Assembly (NCBI RefSeq): GCF_963678635.1
Contig: NC_087066.1
Span: forward strand, 17,667,275 to 17,731,274
Direction of reading: 5' to 3'
Origin: Symsagittifera roscoffensis
Taxonomy: Eukaryota > Xenacoelomorpha > Acoela > Convolutidae
Length of the DNA: 64,000 nucleotides
Shown: positions 47,938-60,300 of the stretch, in pieces
Layout of the letters: the number at the start of each line of letters is the position of its first letter
Numbering within the stretch: the stretch's first letter is position 1
Program-made: the position numbers and the translations under genes
Notes under the pieces: model-generated
Seen by the model: only the letters and a program-made list of their open reading frames with translations
The model's database searches: none
Told to the model about the DNA's origin: nothing

Positions 47938-48940
47938 AGCGAAGTTGCAGTTTGCATATACAAGTAAAATAAATAACCGATAACTCTACTAGGAAAAACT
48001 GAATGAGTTAAACTTTGAGCCTATAATTTTTTTAAAGTGACGCACTCAATTATGACGCATTAGCAGTACCAGCAGATTTGGAGAACAAAAATTATTAAGT
48101 CTATGGAGCAGTCATAACTTAAAAAATTAAATGTAATGAAAAAAAAATGAAATTCTTTTTTCTTTAATTTGAGATTTGTTTTTTGTGAAAATCATCTCCC
48201 CACACGCCATACTTAAAACAAAGTGATCCATTTTGTTTCTAATAACAAATCAATTCTGGCAAATGAGCTTCCTTCAACCAATTTGGAACGATTTCTTTGA
48301 CGGATTTAAGCTCCGCTTACGCGGTAATAGCGCAAAATATATCGCGCGATAATTGTCCCAAATTGGCCAAAATGGCAATTTTTAAACTCCGATAACTTTA
48401 CAAAAAATGATCATAGGTAAAATATCTTTCCAAATTTAAGCTCAGGACAACAATATTTTTGTTGTGTAAAAAAATAGCGTCAAAAATAAGTAGTTAAAAA
48501 GTCGAAATTTGTCTGAAGAAAAAAAACAACCCGAGCACAAATATTCCGTTACTTTCGTTACGAAAGTCGGAACAATATTAGTCTGTGTTAAAATACTAAG
48601 CATTGGCTGTACTTAACAGTTGGTTATTGATCAAAATGAACACTTTTTAGCGCAACAAAACTCGTGTCGCAATCAAACGGCACAATATGAGACGACTATA
48701 CCAAAATAAAAAAAAATCAGCATATCAAGCTACAAAATACCAAAAGAGAAGTTTACACAAAAGCGAAGTTGCACTTCGCCTACACCAGCAAAAATATGAC
48801 CGATAACGCAACTGGGAAAAACTGAATGAGTAAAACTTTGAGACTACAAAATGTCTTAAGTGACGCACGCCAATTATGAGCCAACATAATTGCTAAGTGA
48901 CGCAAGCCAATTATGACGCATTAGCTGTACCAGTCAATTT
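47938..48940. repeat. Two related 150-180 bp segments flanking a truncated hairpin-ended element
   Basis: 47938-48085 and 48760-48940 share accgataac, gggaaaaactgaatgag, agtgacgca and aattatgacgcattag. In the second one the agtgacgca unit is itself doubled. Between them, 48120-48574 matches the element at 36254-36758 and ends cgaaagtcggaaca, but its other end is lost. The block cattggctgtacttaa then occurs at 48600 and at 49155. Confidence 0.6.
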
Positions 48941-49614
48941 GAAAAAATAATTGCCATCTAACACGCCTCAATTTAAAGAATGGACGCATTTCAACTATTA
49001 TACGAAAAATATCATTAAGAACATTCACCCTGCCCAGGTTCGACTTCTCTCATTTTGCTGCTGGTCTCCGTCCCTACCTCTACGCTACAGATCCACGATG
49101 TCTTGAAGCTAAAGTGCTATTTATAATATAAAAGACTGTTCTAATATCCTTAGCATTGGCTGTACTTAATAGCTGGATCAAAATGAACACTTTCAAAATG
49201 AACACATTATGTCGTAACAATTGCATCGCAACAAATTTTGCTACTTAGGTTAAAAAACGTTCATACTATAACACAAGCTATGCTTGTCTTAAGATAGATT
49301 TTCAATAACCTGTTGTTTCAAGAATCAGACTTGACAAGATAGTTATCGATAAAAGTCCAAAAAACGGTCAACAAATAGAAACTTTGACATTTCCGAGAAT
49401 CAAAGCTTTGTTGTAAAAAAAGTTTGGGCGTAGCCACTTATGCAGAGATTCGCGCAAATTTTAATTTCGATTGAACCCAAAAACTAAGATTTGGGAGTGT
49501 AGTTCTCGAGAAAATTAAAAAAAAAATAGAGGACAAAAACGCTCAACAAATCAAAAATGTGAAGTAACATTATAGTTGTTTACAGCACAAAAGAAATCCG
49601 TGGCAACTAAGCCA

Positions 49615-49790
49615 CTAATATGTGGCAATTAAGCCGACAAAACTTGAGCAGTAAAACAAAAATCCGACGAATCAATTTTAACCGGAAACTTTTTTAAAAT
49701 TACATACTTACTGAGAAAACAGCAAGATCCGGCTTGGATTGCAACCCCGAACTTATGGTGGAAAAGCGACGGCGTTAGCTCAAGGCCAAT
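49615..49790 (-). repeat. SINE-like repeat
   Basis: Related to 40398-40575: begins tgtggcaattaagccgacaa and ends in a tRNA-like part (complement: ttggccttgagctaacg as A box, gttcggggttgcaatcc as B box region). Diverged. Confidence 0.5.
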
Positions 49791-50379
49791 TACGAAGGAA
49801 CCTGGAAGTTAATTAGATTCGATAAAAAAAGTCAGTCAAAAATTTGTAAGTTCAACAACACCTATATAAGTGTCTTCACTACGTTGATTGACACTCGAAA
49901 ATCTTTAAATGAGACAAACAGACAAAATAGTCAATTCACATATCTTTAAAACTAAATACTGAAAAGAAAGGAAAAACAGGTACGCCGAAGCGAAACATAG
50001 TTTTGTTTTATAGTTGATTTTTCATTATCTGTAGTTTTTCGACTAGGGGATAACTGCAGGATTCCATCATCACTAGTATCGAATTCTCAGCCGACAAACA
50101 CTGGAATATGATCGAACAAGTTCTTCAATAGCCAAGCAGGTCGTTTAAATTCGTTTTCCCGTCTCCTTTTTGGTCTAAACAGGCATTTCTTTGAGAAAAA
50201 AAAGGATTGCCAAAAAAATGTTTCAGAACATCAGAGAGTTTAGGTGCCTCCTTTTCAAACATTCGGTCATAAAAAAGATCCTATTGATAGACTATTAAAA
50301 AAATTCAATGTTGTCCGGCCATCTTGATTTTTTTTCAAAAGGGAATAAAAAAACAGAATCCATTCTTGAGGACATACTT

Positions 50380-53300
50380 TTAGTTGTCACTCAGACCTAA
50401 TGATTTGCTGTAACGTATACTACCTGAAGGCGGAACCCATCCAGAAAAATCATCTCCTTCCTCCAAAGCTTCTTCTTTTTCACGCTTCTTTGGTTTTGAA
50501 ATCAACTCTTTACTCCGGATCTCATTTACATTATGCTGTCTCGGTTCATTCGTTTTATCTGTTCGACTTTTTGATTCAGCTGATATGCCATTAGAATGAT
50601 CTGACTTCTCCCGTTTTTCTGACAAGTTTTTCAAAATATTAGCAGTCGTTGAGGCACTTGTGGAGTCTACATTAGAATTTTCTTGTGTTTTAAAAGCAGA
50701 ACTGGTTGCTTTTGACTTGGCGGCATTTGATGTTAAGGTGATCGCAACTTTGGATTGGTCAGGCTGTGTTGTGATTCCAGGTTTCTCTGCGGTACTTTTC
50801 GATGTCGTTTTGATATTGGATTCTGTTGCATTTTGTAATTTCGTTGTTGTTGTTGTTGTTGATGATTCATCTTCGTCCTCTTCGTATTCAACGCCATCTT
50901 CGCCTTCCTAAAATTCGCTACAAATTACTTTCATCGTATTTGAAAAGTGCGAAAGAGTAGATTATCTTATCTTTGCAAAATTCAGAGTGAATTCGAACTT
51001 CAGTTTAGTAACTACTTGTTAATTTTTCAACTTAAGAGCATTAAAAATTTGAACCATGTGGAGGGATTATGGCCCCGTGAAATCTTATTTAAAAACATAC
51101 CTTTACAACGCATGATTCGTCAGCATTAATCGCATTTTTTCTCGCTCCAGCTAACAACGGGTTGGCTTCAGAGTTATTTTCTTGACTATTGCCGAAAGGG
51201 TTTGTATTAACTGACATCTTTTTAGCGGGCAATGAAAACCCAAATCTTGAAGTTGCACGTAAGTATTTATTCTTCTGGGATGCACCAGTTGTATTGTTCC
51301 TTAATTTAATATCGGCTGGCTCCGCCGCTTTTTTCATCTTTTCAATCTTAGCTATTTCTTTTTTCAACTCAATCGTTCTCATTTTCATTTTTCTTCTGGT
51401 CGTCGCATCAATTTCCTCGCCGCTTTTCATTCCTTGCATGTATTCGTCCAGGGTATCCAACGACGTCATTTTAGCCACATGTGATTGACTACTTTTGATT
51501 CGCTGTTCCAGCTTCGAAAGCTCTTCTTGAGCTGCCAACAAATCTGCAGTCTAAACAACAGAACACGGATTTAAATTGAAAAAAGGTTAAAAAAAACAAA
51601 AAAAACGTGACATTTTTCACAAGAAGCACAACCCAACTACTCAACGTGAACACTAAGACACATAAATCAACAACATAGATCCCCTTTGTTCCTATGAGAA
51701 GTGTCTCAAATTGTCAGTTCATTTAAGAATTCGACGCGCGTTTACTTAGTAAACTGACCAGTGACTCATCAGTGTGCACTTTGTTATGTCCCTCCCCCTC
51801 GCCCTCCTCTGCCCCCAGTCTCTCCATCCTCCTCTTCCTCTTCGCCTCCACACTCCCAGTCCTGTCCAAATACGTGTCATCATCGCTGTCGTAGAAGTCA
51901 TTCTCGGCCCAATTACGCTTCTTCACCTATTAGAACAGCCATTGTATTTTTCCAGAACTTCAACATAAGAGTTTTATTTTAAACTGTTTAGGTCAATTTA
52001 TAAGGAATTCAACTCAAAGATTATTATATTGAGTTATTTCAAATATTACTACATAGTACCGAGTAAAAGATCCGATAAACTTCTAGGATCATCAAACTTT
52101 TTTTTAAGGTTCCCTGCATTTTTGGCGCTATCAACATTATATAACCAAAATCAAGGATATGCGCAACCTCTATCGGTTGGTCTCCAAGTTTGCTTCTGGG
52201 AATTATATTTTTGCTTGTTTTTGTATTTTTTTCCTCAAAAATTTTATATCGTTGATTTTTATCAAGTTTTACCTCGTGTCGTTCGTGTGAGGATGCCCTG
52301 AGGATTCCATGTGCGTCTAGAATGCGACATGCCTCCAGTGCACACTGTACCTGGACGTCTCTTCGCTTACCCTTGTTCACCACTTCTGCGAACACTGGCC
52401 GCCCATCCTCTGAATCCACCATTGGAAGTCTAAACGAAACTACTTTGCCACTGAAACCCACACTAACAAATGATGAACATAGCCAACAGACAGTAGGAAA
52501 AGAGTCATGAACGCAAGAAAACCGATCAAAAATTGACTGGTTAATGAAAAAGCTTCAAATTTCCAATTTGAAAGAAAAAAATATACATGGCATTAGGGCT
52601 CTTTTGAATTTCGAAGATAATTTATGATTGACACTTTTTTGATAAAATGACCCATTTTGAGAAAACTGGATCAAATAGGTAAATTTTTTTTTATTTCGCT
52701 GGGAAATCTGAAAACTAAACTCCACTTTCGAAACTAAAAGTCGATCACATTTTCGTGACCTCTACACTTTTGCTGTTCGATAGTGGAGCTCGCCTTGCTT
52801 TTAACAAAGGAAATGAACTGAACTTCAAAAGAAATCAGAAGTCAAACAGCGAAAAAGTGGATTTGAATCTGAACGAATTTCAAAGGTTTTTCCTGAAAAA
52901 GAACGGAAAAAAATCATCGCGACTTATATAAGAAACGGAACTATGAGCTACGTTTATGGCTCTGAAACACTTCCTCTCGTTCAGTATGCTCAAAGAGCTA
53001 CAACCATTCGAAATTAAAAAAAAAAACCCGCCGCAAGAAAGGCTCAAGCTAAAAGAGTCAAAATCCATACTTACTCTATTTTGCAAATGTGTGTACCGAA
53101 CTGTTCCTCCTCGCAGATGTACTCTAATTCAAACCCCTCCCTTTCAAAACAACCCTTCAATGTCTTCTTCGGGTCTTCCAAGTTCAACTCCTCAGGAACT
53201 GAGAAGGGATTGACAGCTTTAGGATTTTCGTCGTCATCTTCATCCTAAAATTAAACTTCTTGAAAAGTTATTTTTGAATCTTTACAAGCATTATATCTGT

Positions 53301-56047
53301 ATGTGCGAAATTATATTTTTTGCGCTTAATTTTTTCTTTCCTGATAACACATTTCAAAAACTTCAATTTCACCAAGTCTGCACTGCTTTTTTCTCAAATT
53401 GGGTTGACGGAAGACAAAAAAACAGTAAAAAGGTTCCTTAAAACTCACCAGAACTAATCTGAGGCAATTTATTGAAATTCGAACCCAAAACTTGACTGGG
53501 TAATTTTGGGCTCCTTTTAGTCAATAAAACTTAACCTTAAACTATCGAGTCAACCGATGGCAAAAATAGATCAAAATGAGGCTCCTATGTAGCCCAAAAA
53601 AGTTAGAAAGGATGGTATGATCACCAAACTTTGGTCAAAACGTTTCAAAAGTTTTTAAATGAAAAAATTGGTATTGAAAAATTAGAAGACTACCCTTCTT
53701 TAAAAATTTTGGGCTACATACGAGGCTCACTTTGATCGAATTTGCTCAGCAATTGACTCAGAGTAGTTTTCGATTCACTAAAAGGAGCCAAAAATTACCC
53801 ATTTTTGGCGTAAGAGTTTGGGTCCAAATTGCGCAAAATAAAATGCACGATATTAAATCGGCTAAAACTTAAGTATACTTTTTTCTGATCTCTTTTGTCT
53901 ACAATCAACTGAACTAAAGAAAAACCATTAGAAAACTTAGTTCAATCCATTTTTTTGAACTTCTGTTCCGACTTTCGAAGAAAACGTAATATTTATGATT
54001 GGGATGGTTTTTTGTTCCGTCAATTTTCGGCGATCAAAATAATTTTTAACAAAAAAAATTATACTCCATTGAAGATATCGACTTCTTGGAATCAAATGTA
54101 AAAAGATATTTTACCTCCGATCGTTTTTTGCAAAGTTCTGGGAGTTTGAAGATTGCCAACTGGGCCATACTCTGGACTAATTTGTGCGCGCTTTGAAAAG
54201 TTTATTCATAATGCTGAAAGCGTAACGCAAATTATGTATGCGTGGCGAACTATCCCGCACAACAAAATCGGTCCAGATTTACTTGAGGCTAGCTTATCGG
54301 TTGTATTAATTTCGTACGACTCAAATTTTCACACTTGAGTTTTAATTTTGTCCAAAATTTATAGTTTTTCAGTATTTTCTTTTCATAAAAAATCATTCGA
54401 CATGGATTAAGGGACAGTCGGAACATTCAGGGCTTTGCCCTGATATACGAGCAGTCTTGTCAAGGTTTAATATCAAAAACTGCATTCGAATTTCAGCATG
54501 CCTTGAGCTCATCATTGGAAAATTCAATTTAACCGATCATGTGACTACAGGTCACCATTATAGCTATCAACTGGATACTGATAAGCCATCTTGAGTCACG
54601 AGATTATATTGGAGTTTAAATTAAGTTCATTGAAACTCAAACGTTGTTGAAATACAATGTTGGGATTGTTGAAATTAAAAGCCAGGACAAAGAAAATTTT
54701 ATTTCTCTGAACAAAAAATGTCAGCTTTTCTCAAGAGTTACTATAAAACACTTAATATGACTTAATACTTAATGCCATATTCATCAATCAAATACTATTG
54801 ATATGCAAAAGGTACCAACAGACTGTTCGGCGTCCTCCTTGAAACCCCAGCTGATCCCACTCTCCTTCTCCTTCTCAATCTGCTTCTTTCTCTCCTCTAT
54901 CAACTCCTGCTGCCTCCTCTTCATCTCCGCATTTCTCTGCTTGATCTCCGTGATAGAGTAGGGACTGGCTGCAGGAGTGTCACTGTCCGGGCCCTGGAAC
55001 GAGGAGAGAAACCAAAGCAAATTACTGTGAGAGATATTTAACTGTTGAGTGAAAACGGTTCAATGAAATGATCATGAAGTATGTTATTTCAATATTTGCT
55101 TTTCAAGGCAAGAAAAAAGTATATTTAAAAAACAGAGCTATTTGCTTTGCAGTTATCTGGATTTCGATCACGCTTTGCCCCCAGAAAAAACTGAACACTT
55201 TTTTAATCATCAACTGGCGAATTAAGATGATTGAAACAAAACAAAACAAACATTTTTACACTGAGCAGTCATATTTGAAAAAAGCTAAGCGCCTAGTATG
55301 CTAAGTGATAATGATCGCTCAAAAATACTAAGAAAAACTTAAGAAAATCATCAGTAAACTTACGTGAACAATAAACAGCCTCGTACTGTTTCCAAACTTG
55401 ATCACATGGCCAACTTTCACTCTGCTGTAACAGTTGGCTTCAATTCTTTGCTTGTTCAGGAATGTACCATGAGTACTTCCGCAATCATACAAATACAATC
55501 CAGGCTCCTCGTCCCCTGATTCTCCCAGGGTAGGTCGCATCTGGAACACGGCATGTACCCTGGATATCGATGGGTGTTCCAGTACTATATCTACATGTTT
55601 AGATCTCCCAATTGATGCCATCGGTTTGTCTAGCCAAAACTTCTCGATTACCACGCCGTTTTTGATAGTTTCGACCCAGTAGTCTTCGGCTAAAAGGCCA
55701 CTCCATAAGGGTTCCCTGTATGTAACTGAAGACACGTTCGACTCTTTGAGTAGTTCTGCTGGGCTCATTCTGCTAAGAGCACGAGATTTCAAATCCGAAA
55801 GTGAAAAAACTACATTCACAGACTTGGTTTTCTCTTCAGCCTGCTTAGCGTCTGGTTTATTTTCAAGGACATCTTTACAAGGCACCAAATTAGCTTCTGT
55901 TGACGTTATCGTTGGAACTGGAAGAACTGGCACTTTGAAATTATCTTCTGTTGTATTTGGGATATCATCCAAATCTGTTTGTTTCTCACTTCCATTCAGC
56001 TTTGTTCCCGACTCAGAATGAGGGTGTTCAACACAATTATCTTCCAT
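50380..56047 (-). CDS. SLC4A1AP: Kanadaptin (SLC4A1-associated protein), complete, 7 exons, about 787 aa
   Basis: Exons in transcript order: 56047-55364, 54993-54820, 53244-53075, 52462-52273, 51926-51759, 51550-51101, 50907-50380. Phases agree and the sum is 788 codons; human kanadaptin is about 796 aa. The start ATG follows an in-frame TAG. Exon 1 ends with an FHA domain at about residues 120-228 ([36 protein letters not shown]), a phosphothreonine-binding fold. A charged coiled coil fills exon 2 ([18 protein letters not shown]). Exons 3-4 carry [19 protein letters not shown] and [17 protein letters not shown], the latter double-stranded-RNA-binding-like. Exon 5 has [17 protein letters not shown], exon 6 a second coiled coil, and the last exon an acidic Thr-rich stretch and the family tail GWVPPSG. 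Kanadaptin is mainly nuclear and was first found with the anion exchanger AE1. The exon 2 donor is weak (tct/gttggt), and a gttg/gtacct donor with a shifted exon 3 acceptor is also in frame. Confidence 0.93.
52480..52958 (+). repeat. 450 bp dispersed repeat inside a kanadaptin intron
   Basis: Starts tagccaacagacagtaggaa only 18 bp from the acceptor side of exon 4 (52462), and ends near acgtttatgg. It has the family landmarks (ggatcaaataggtaa, tgacctctacac, gttcgatagtggag). It makes up most of the 612 bp intron between exons 3 and 4. Confidence 0.7.
53964..54460 (+). mobile_element. Hairpin-ended 0.5 kb element, copy in a kanadaptin intron
   Basis: Begins tgttccgactttcg and ends agtcggaacattcagggctt followed by gccctgatatacgagcagtc and ttgt. 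The termini tgttccgact and agtcggaaca are a 10-bp inverted repeat; outside the right one stands a 7-bp-stem hairpin (tcagggc/gccctga). In the intron between exons 2 and 3. Confidence 0.75.
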
Positions 56048-56552
56048 TTTCAAAATCTAGAAACGAGAAACTTTCGGTAATTTTTGTCAAAAATCATGAA
56101 ACTGATTGAATATAGCTTGCAAAAATGAAGCGCAGTGATGCCACATTTTAATGCTTAAGTCATACAAGGCAACTGCCATATGCAATATTTGAGCCAGGGA
56201 AAAGTAATTCGTAACAGAAAACAATTAGTTGACCGCCCATTTATGCATCTTGCGTTCTGAATTATTGTTTGAGTTCTCGGCCAGATTGGTCGCTCTCAAG
56301 ACTAATCTGTGGCTTTCTCAATAATTTTTTTTTGGATGTCAGCCCAGACTCACATTCAGAATGCAAAGCATGGAAACATCCCAAAGGTAACAAAAAAACC
56401 TAACAGAAATATCAAGATGCTCTGCAATCAGCATGTAGAACAAAAATTGTTGACCATAGACATGTTTGCACAAAATGAGAAAAACGAGGAGCTAACGAAA
56501 CATTTTAATTTGTGATTGACGGGGAGGGGACTGAAAAAAGCTATAAGAACAT

Positions 56553-56972
56553 GGGCGGATTTATGGGAGGGGGGAGAGGAAAGACGCCCCCTCCCTCAGA
56601 GATTTGACCCCCTGCCGACCCAAAAGGTCCCCCCTTTGTACTATCTAGAGATATTCATTTTTGGCGACGGACCCTAAAAAATTTCTAAAGGCGCCTACTA
56701 ATTTTGAGGGGGAGCGCGAGCCGAAATAACGCAAATAACTCTGTTTTTGGCCAACATTTTCAAAAAGTGCCTAAAATGCTATTTAAGGCCTGTTTTTTCA
56801 AAATTTTGACTGCCAAAATATTCAAAACGTGCCTAAAAATGCTTTTTAAGGCCATGTTTTTTCAAAATTTAGACTGCGGCGCAGATATCTCGGCCAAAAC
56901 AGAGTCTTTTTAGTGCTTTGGGAGGGACATTTTTTGAAACCCCCCTCCCTCGAAAAATTCTAGATATGCCCC
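56553..56972. mobile_element. 420 bp MITE-like element with C/G-rich ends
   Basis: Starts gggcggatttatgggagggg and ends ccctccct...tagatatgcccct, roughly complementary. G-rich and C-rich blocks near both ends stand out in an AT-rich window. It contains an internal direct duplication of about 65 bp (56750-56812 and 56813-56876, each with ttcaaaa.gtgcctaaaa.tgct). Target duplication not clear. It lies between kanadaptin and the next gene. Confidence 0.55.
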
Positions 56973-57391
56973 TGAATTCAATTCCCCTCAAGAATAACAG
57001 AGCTTCAATATATACAACACTGATATCCAGTTATGTATTTTCTGCAAGAGCCAATTTTCCAATTATTGTGCAATCTACACGATTCAAGTTATCGTACAAA
57101 AATTAGACTTTTTTCAATTTTATGAGTACTGATTATCCCTATGCTTAAGAAAAATTAACATGATAAACTTTTTTCGTAAAATATTAGCTACGCTAAGTTT
57201 CTTATTGGGAATCTTTGCCTAAGCTCTGATTGATGATTACAAAACAGCGGAAACAAACTGCCTCTTGACAAACTGTTTATCAAGGAGTCGAGACAAAACG
57301 TTTACTCAAAAACAACAATTAAAAGTATGAACTGAAGAACAAAACAATATGATTTTGATCTCTCTCAACTCATCGATAGATGAATAATTTT

Positions 57392-60300
57392 TTACTGTTC
57401 GAGAAACTTGGTCATCTGTGTTATTTGTGCCGTGAGAGTCTTCTGCATCGATTCTATTTCTTGGATCATCCCGTCGAACTGATCTTTCCACTCCTGTAAA
57501 AATAACAAAGAGAAGATCTTTATTAACTGTAAGTGCTTAATGAGTCATAATAACAATTTTAAGTCAAGAAATCTTGATACATAAATTTTGAATGTAACAA
57601 TTTTTTTACTAATGTAGACAATTTTTCAACTTTTTGCAGATAACACTAATACTCCCCTCGTTTGCAATCGCGAAAATGATATACTGGGAACAAACAGTTG
57701 ACACTGCTGAATTGTTAATTCAAAAAATCTAATGTGAGAGGATACTATGACCGGGTTCGACTCTATACCACGAATTCAGAATCTCAAAGACGTTTTGGTA
57801 ATCATTCAAGTAAAATATGATTTTTGAGAAAAACATTTGCATTTGCATTTCTATTTGAGACTAGACTTGGACTGAATCATTTCAGAATTTTAACGTGTTT
57901 ATTACGAGATAAAATTTCTGAAACAGAGTTTTTACACAGAGGTGAAGCTGTGCTTCGCAAACACTTGCGAGAACACGACCAAAAAGCAGCTATCAAGTGA
58001 CAAAAGAAAAAAATAAATACGCCTCGATTTTGCAAAAACTCGAGGCTTAGCAAAAACTCGAATTAGCAAAAATCTGCGACCTAGCAAATTTGAGTCTCAC
58101 GCACTAACCATTCAGCCACGGATGCTTAAAATCCCCAAAAACTATCCACCAATAATGCAGCTACATATGCTAATAAATTGCTAATTCGATGCAGCAAAAG
58201 TAGCATCAAACACAAAAAAAAATAAAATTTAGCATGTAAAAAAATCGCAAATGATAAAGCCACATTATGGATAAATTAAGCATTTCAAAAAAATTACGAG
58301 ATATATTGAGTAAGAAAATTTCGGAAATCGAGATTTTAGTAGTGTTCCGACTTGCGTAACGAAATTAGCGGAATATGTGCTCGGGGTGGGTTTTTTTTCT
58401 TCAGACAAATTTCGACTTTTTAACTAGCCACTTTTGACTGAATTTTTTAGAATCATTCGAAAGGTATTGTTGTCTTAAGTTTAAAATTGAAAAGATATTT
58501 TACCTGTGATCATTTTTCGCAAAGTGATAGGGGTTTAAAGATTGCCAATTCGGGACAATTAACGCGAGATAAATTAAGCGCTCTTAACGCGTAAGCGGAG
58601 ATTTAATCCGTCTTAGAAATCGTTCCAAATTGGTTAAAAGAAGCTTAGTTGTCAAATTGATTTGTTAATGGGAGCGAAACCTATCACTTTGTACTTCATA
58701 TGGCGTGTGGGGTGATGATTTTCACAAAAATCTCAATTTTTATAAGAAAAATTCATTTCATTTTATTACATATAATTTGTTTCTCTATGGACCTTAAAAT
58801 GCAGTCGGAACAATCAGGGCTTCGCCCTGATACGAGCAGTCTTGTTATGTTGTTTGAAACAAAAAGCTGCCTTCGGTTCACTTGATGAATTAAAAATGCA
58901 TCAACTGAGTAAATTTATAACTTCGTACGTCAAAGCACATAATATCAATAAGCTGAACAAAGGTGCAACAAAATATCTTCTTGCCAATTCAAAGGTGCAA
59001 CTGAATTTCAAAGGTGCAACAAAATATCTCTTGCCAATTCAATGCAGCGAATTCGATGCAGCAAATATTATTACTTTCAGTCGTAACAATGATTAAGATG
59101 ACGCTAGTGTAAATAGGCCGAATTTTATTAAAACGAAAAAAAGGAAAAGAACAAAAAACATGAAATTTTAACAAAATTTTTTTCCAACAGGACAGATATT
59201 GAAAATCCCAACAAGCACAAAATATATCTCAAGTGGTAAATGACCTTTTCATCTGGACTCATTTCCATGAAGCATCCTAGCAACTAATTTACCACTAGAG
59301 ATATATTTTGTGCTTGTAGGGATTTTCATGTGGCATGAAAACTTATGCGTCCTTGGGACTCATGCGGCCTTCAAGGAAATTAGTCCTGTGAACAAAGTAA
59401 AAAGTCTAGTACCCGATTGCAATACCATTGCTTATCGCAAGGGTAAAAAGCAACTGATATGAAAACTGTGTACATAAAAAAATGTCTACATGGCAACTAA
59501 GCCGACAAAACATAAGAAGACAAGTAATAAGCCGACAATTTTTTTGAAACGGAATATTTCCTGTTTGAAAAAAAAAAAACAGGTCCTAGTCAGACTCCAA
59601 CACAGGATCTTTGCCGTCTCAGTCATATTAGTTACCTCCAAACCAAATTATGAAACCACTTCAGCTGGTGTCATACTTAAAAAGCTACCGAGTATTTATG
59701 TCAGTTTCAGAAAATTTTTACGTGAATAGTAAATGTAAAAGATTGAAAAATAGTAGATACTCCGGATTCGCAAAAGCAGACAACCCCATCGAATCGAAAG
59801 CAGGCAACCCAAGTCTCGCGTGTTTGAAGCTCGGATCATCTAAGCTTCAATTATACGCCTTACTGGTTGAGACCGCGGATCTTGAACTATTGTTCCGACG
59901 ACCGCAAGGCACCGCTGAGCTCGAACTCAAAAACTGCGCTTTTTAGACACCCTTTTATTTTTTTGTGATTTTGTAAAATTCTTTGTCCTTGAAAAATTTA
60001 CAACTCTCCTGCGGCACATGGTGGTGTAGAATGTGGGATTGAAATCGCATTTAGTTTTGACTATAAATGGGTTCTGTTACTACTAACCGCGTACGTTTGC
60101 TTCTCCTTGACCCTTCCATGGCCCATTAGCACTGTGAACTGCTCAGAATAGGCCACATAATCTGTATCCGACAATAAAGCTTCAGCATACTTCACATCAG
60201 CCTGCATTTTGTCATTAATCGAGTTGAAAACTGTCTCAAGCGTCTTTTTGAAATACCCTGAGCAAGTTACATCTACACGTTAAAATAATCACAACAAAAA

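Larger units (their letters stand above)
44760..50379. other. Gene-poor repeat-rich interval
   Basis: No exon recognised on either strand. It holds a copy of the 450 bp repeat, a truncated hairpin-ended element, two related segments around 47938 and 48760, a SINE-like copy near 49615, a weak tRNA-like stretch near 49040-49105, and several gcgaag/cttcgc palindromes (45434, 47438, 47940, 48770). The ORFs of 60-93 codons here are AT-driven and lack any motif. Confidence 0.5.

Noticed and set aside
59650-59946. 98-codon + strand ORF after the SINE as an exon
   Set aside because: No family similarity; it begins in a SINE and lies in the intron of the - strand coiled-coil gene. The GC-richer block 59760-59945 remains unexplained.
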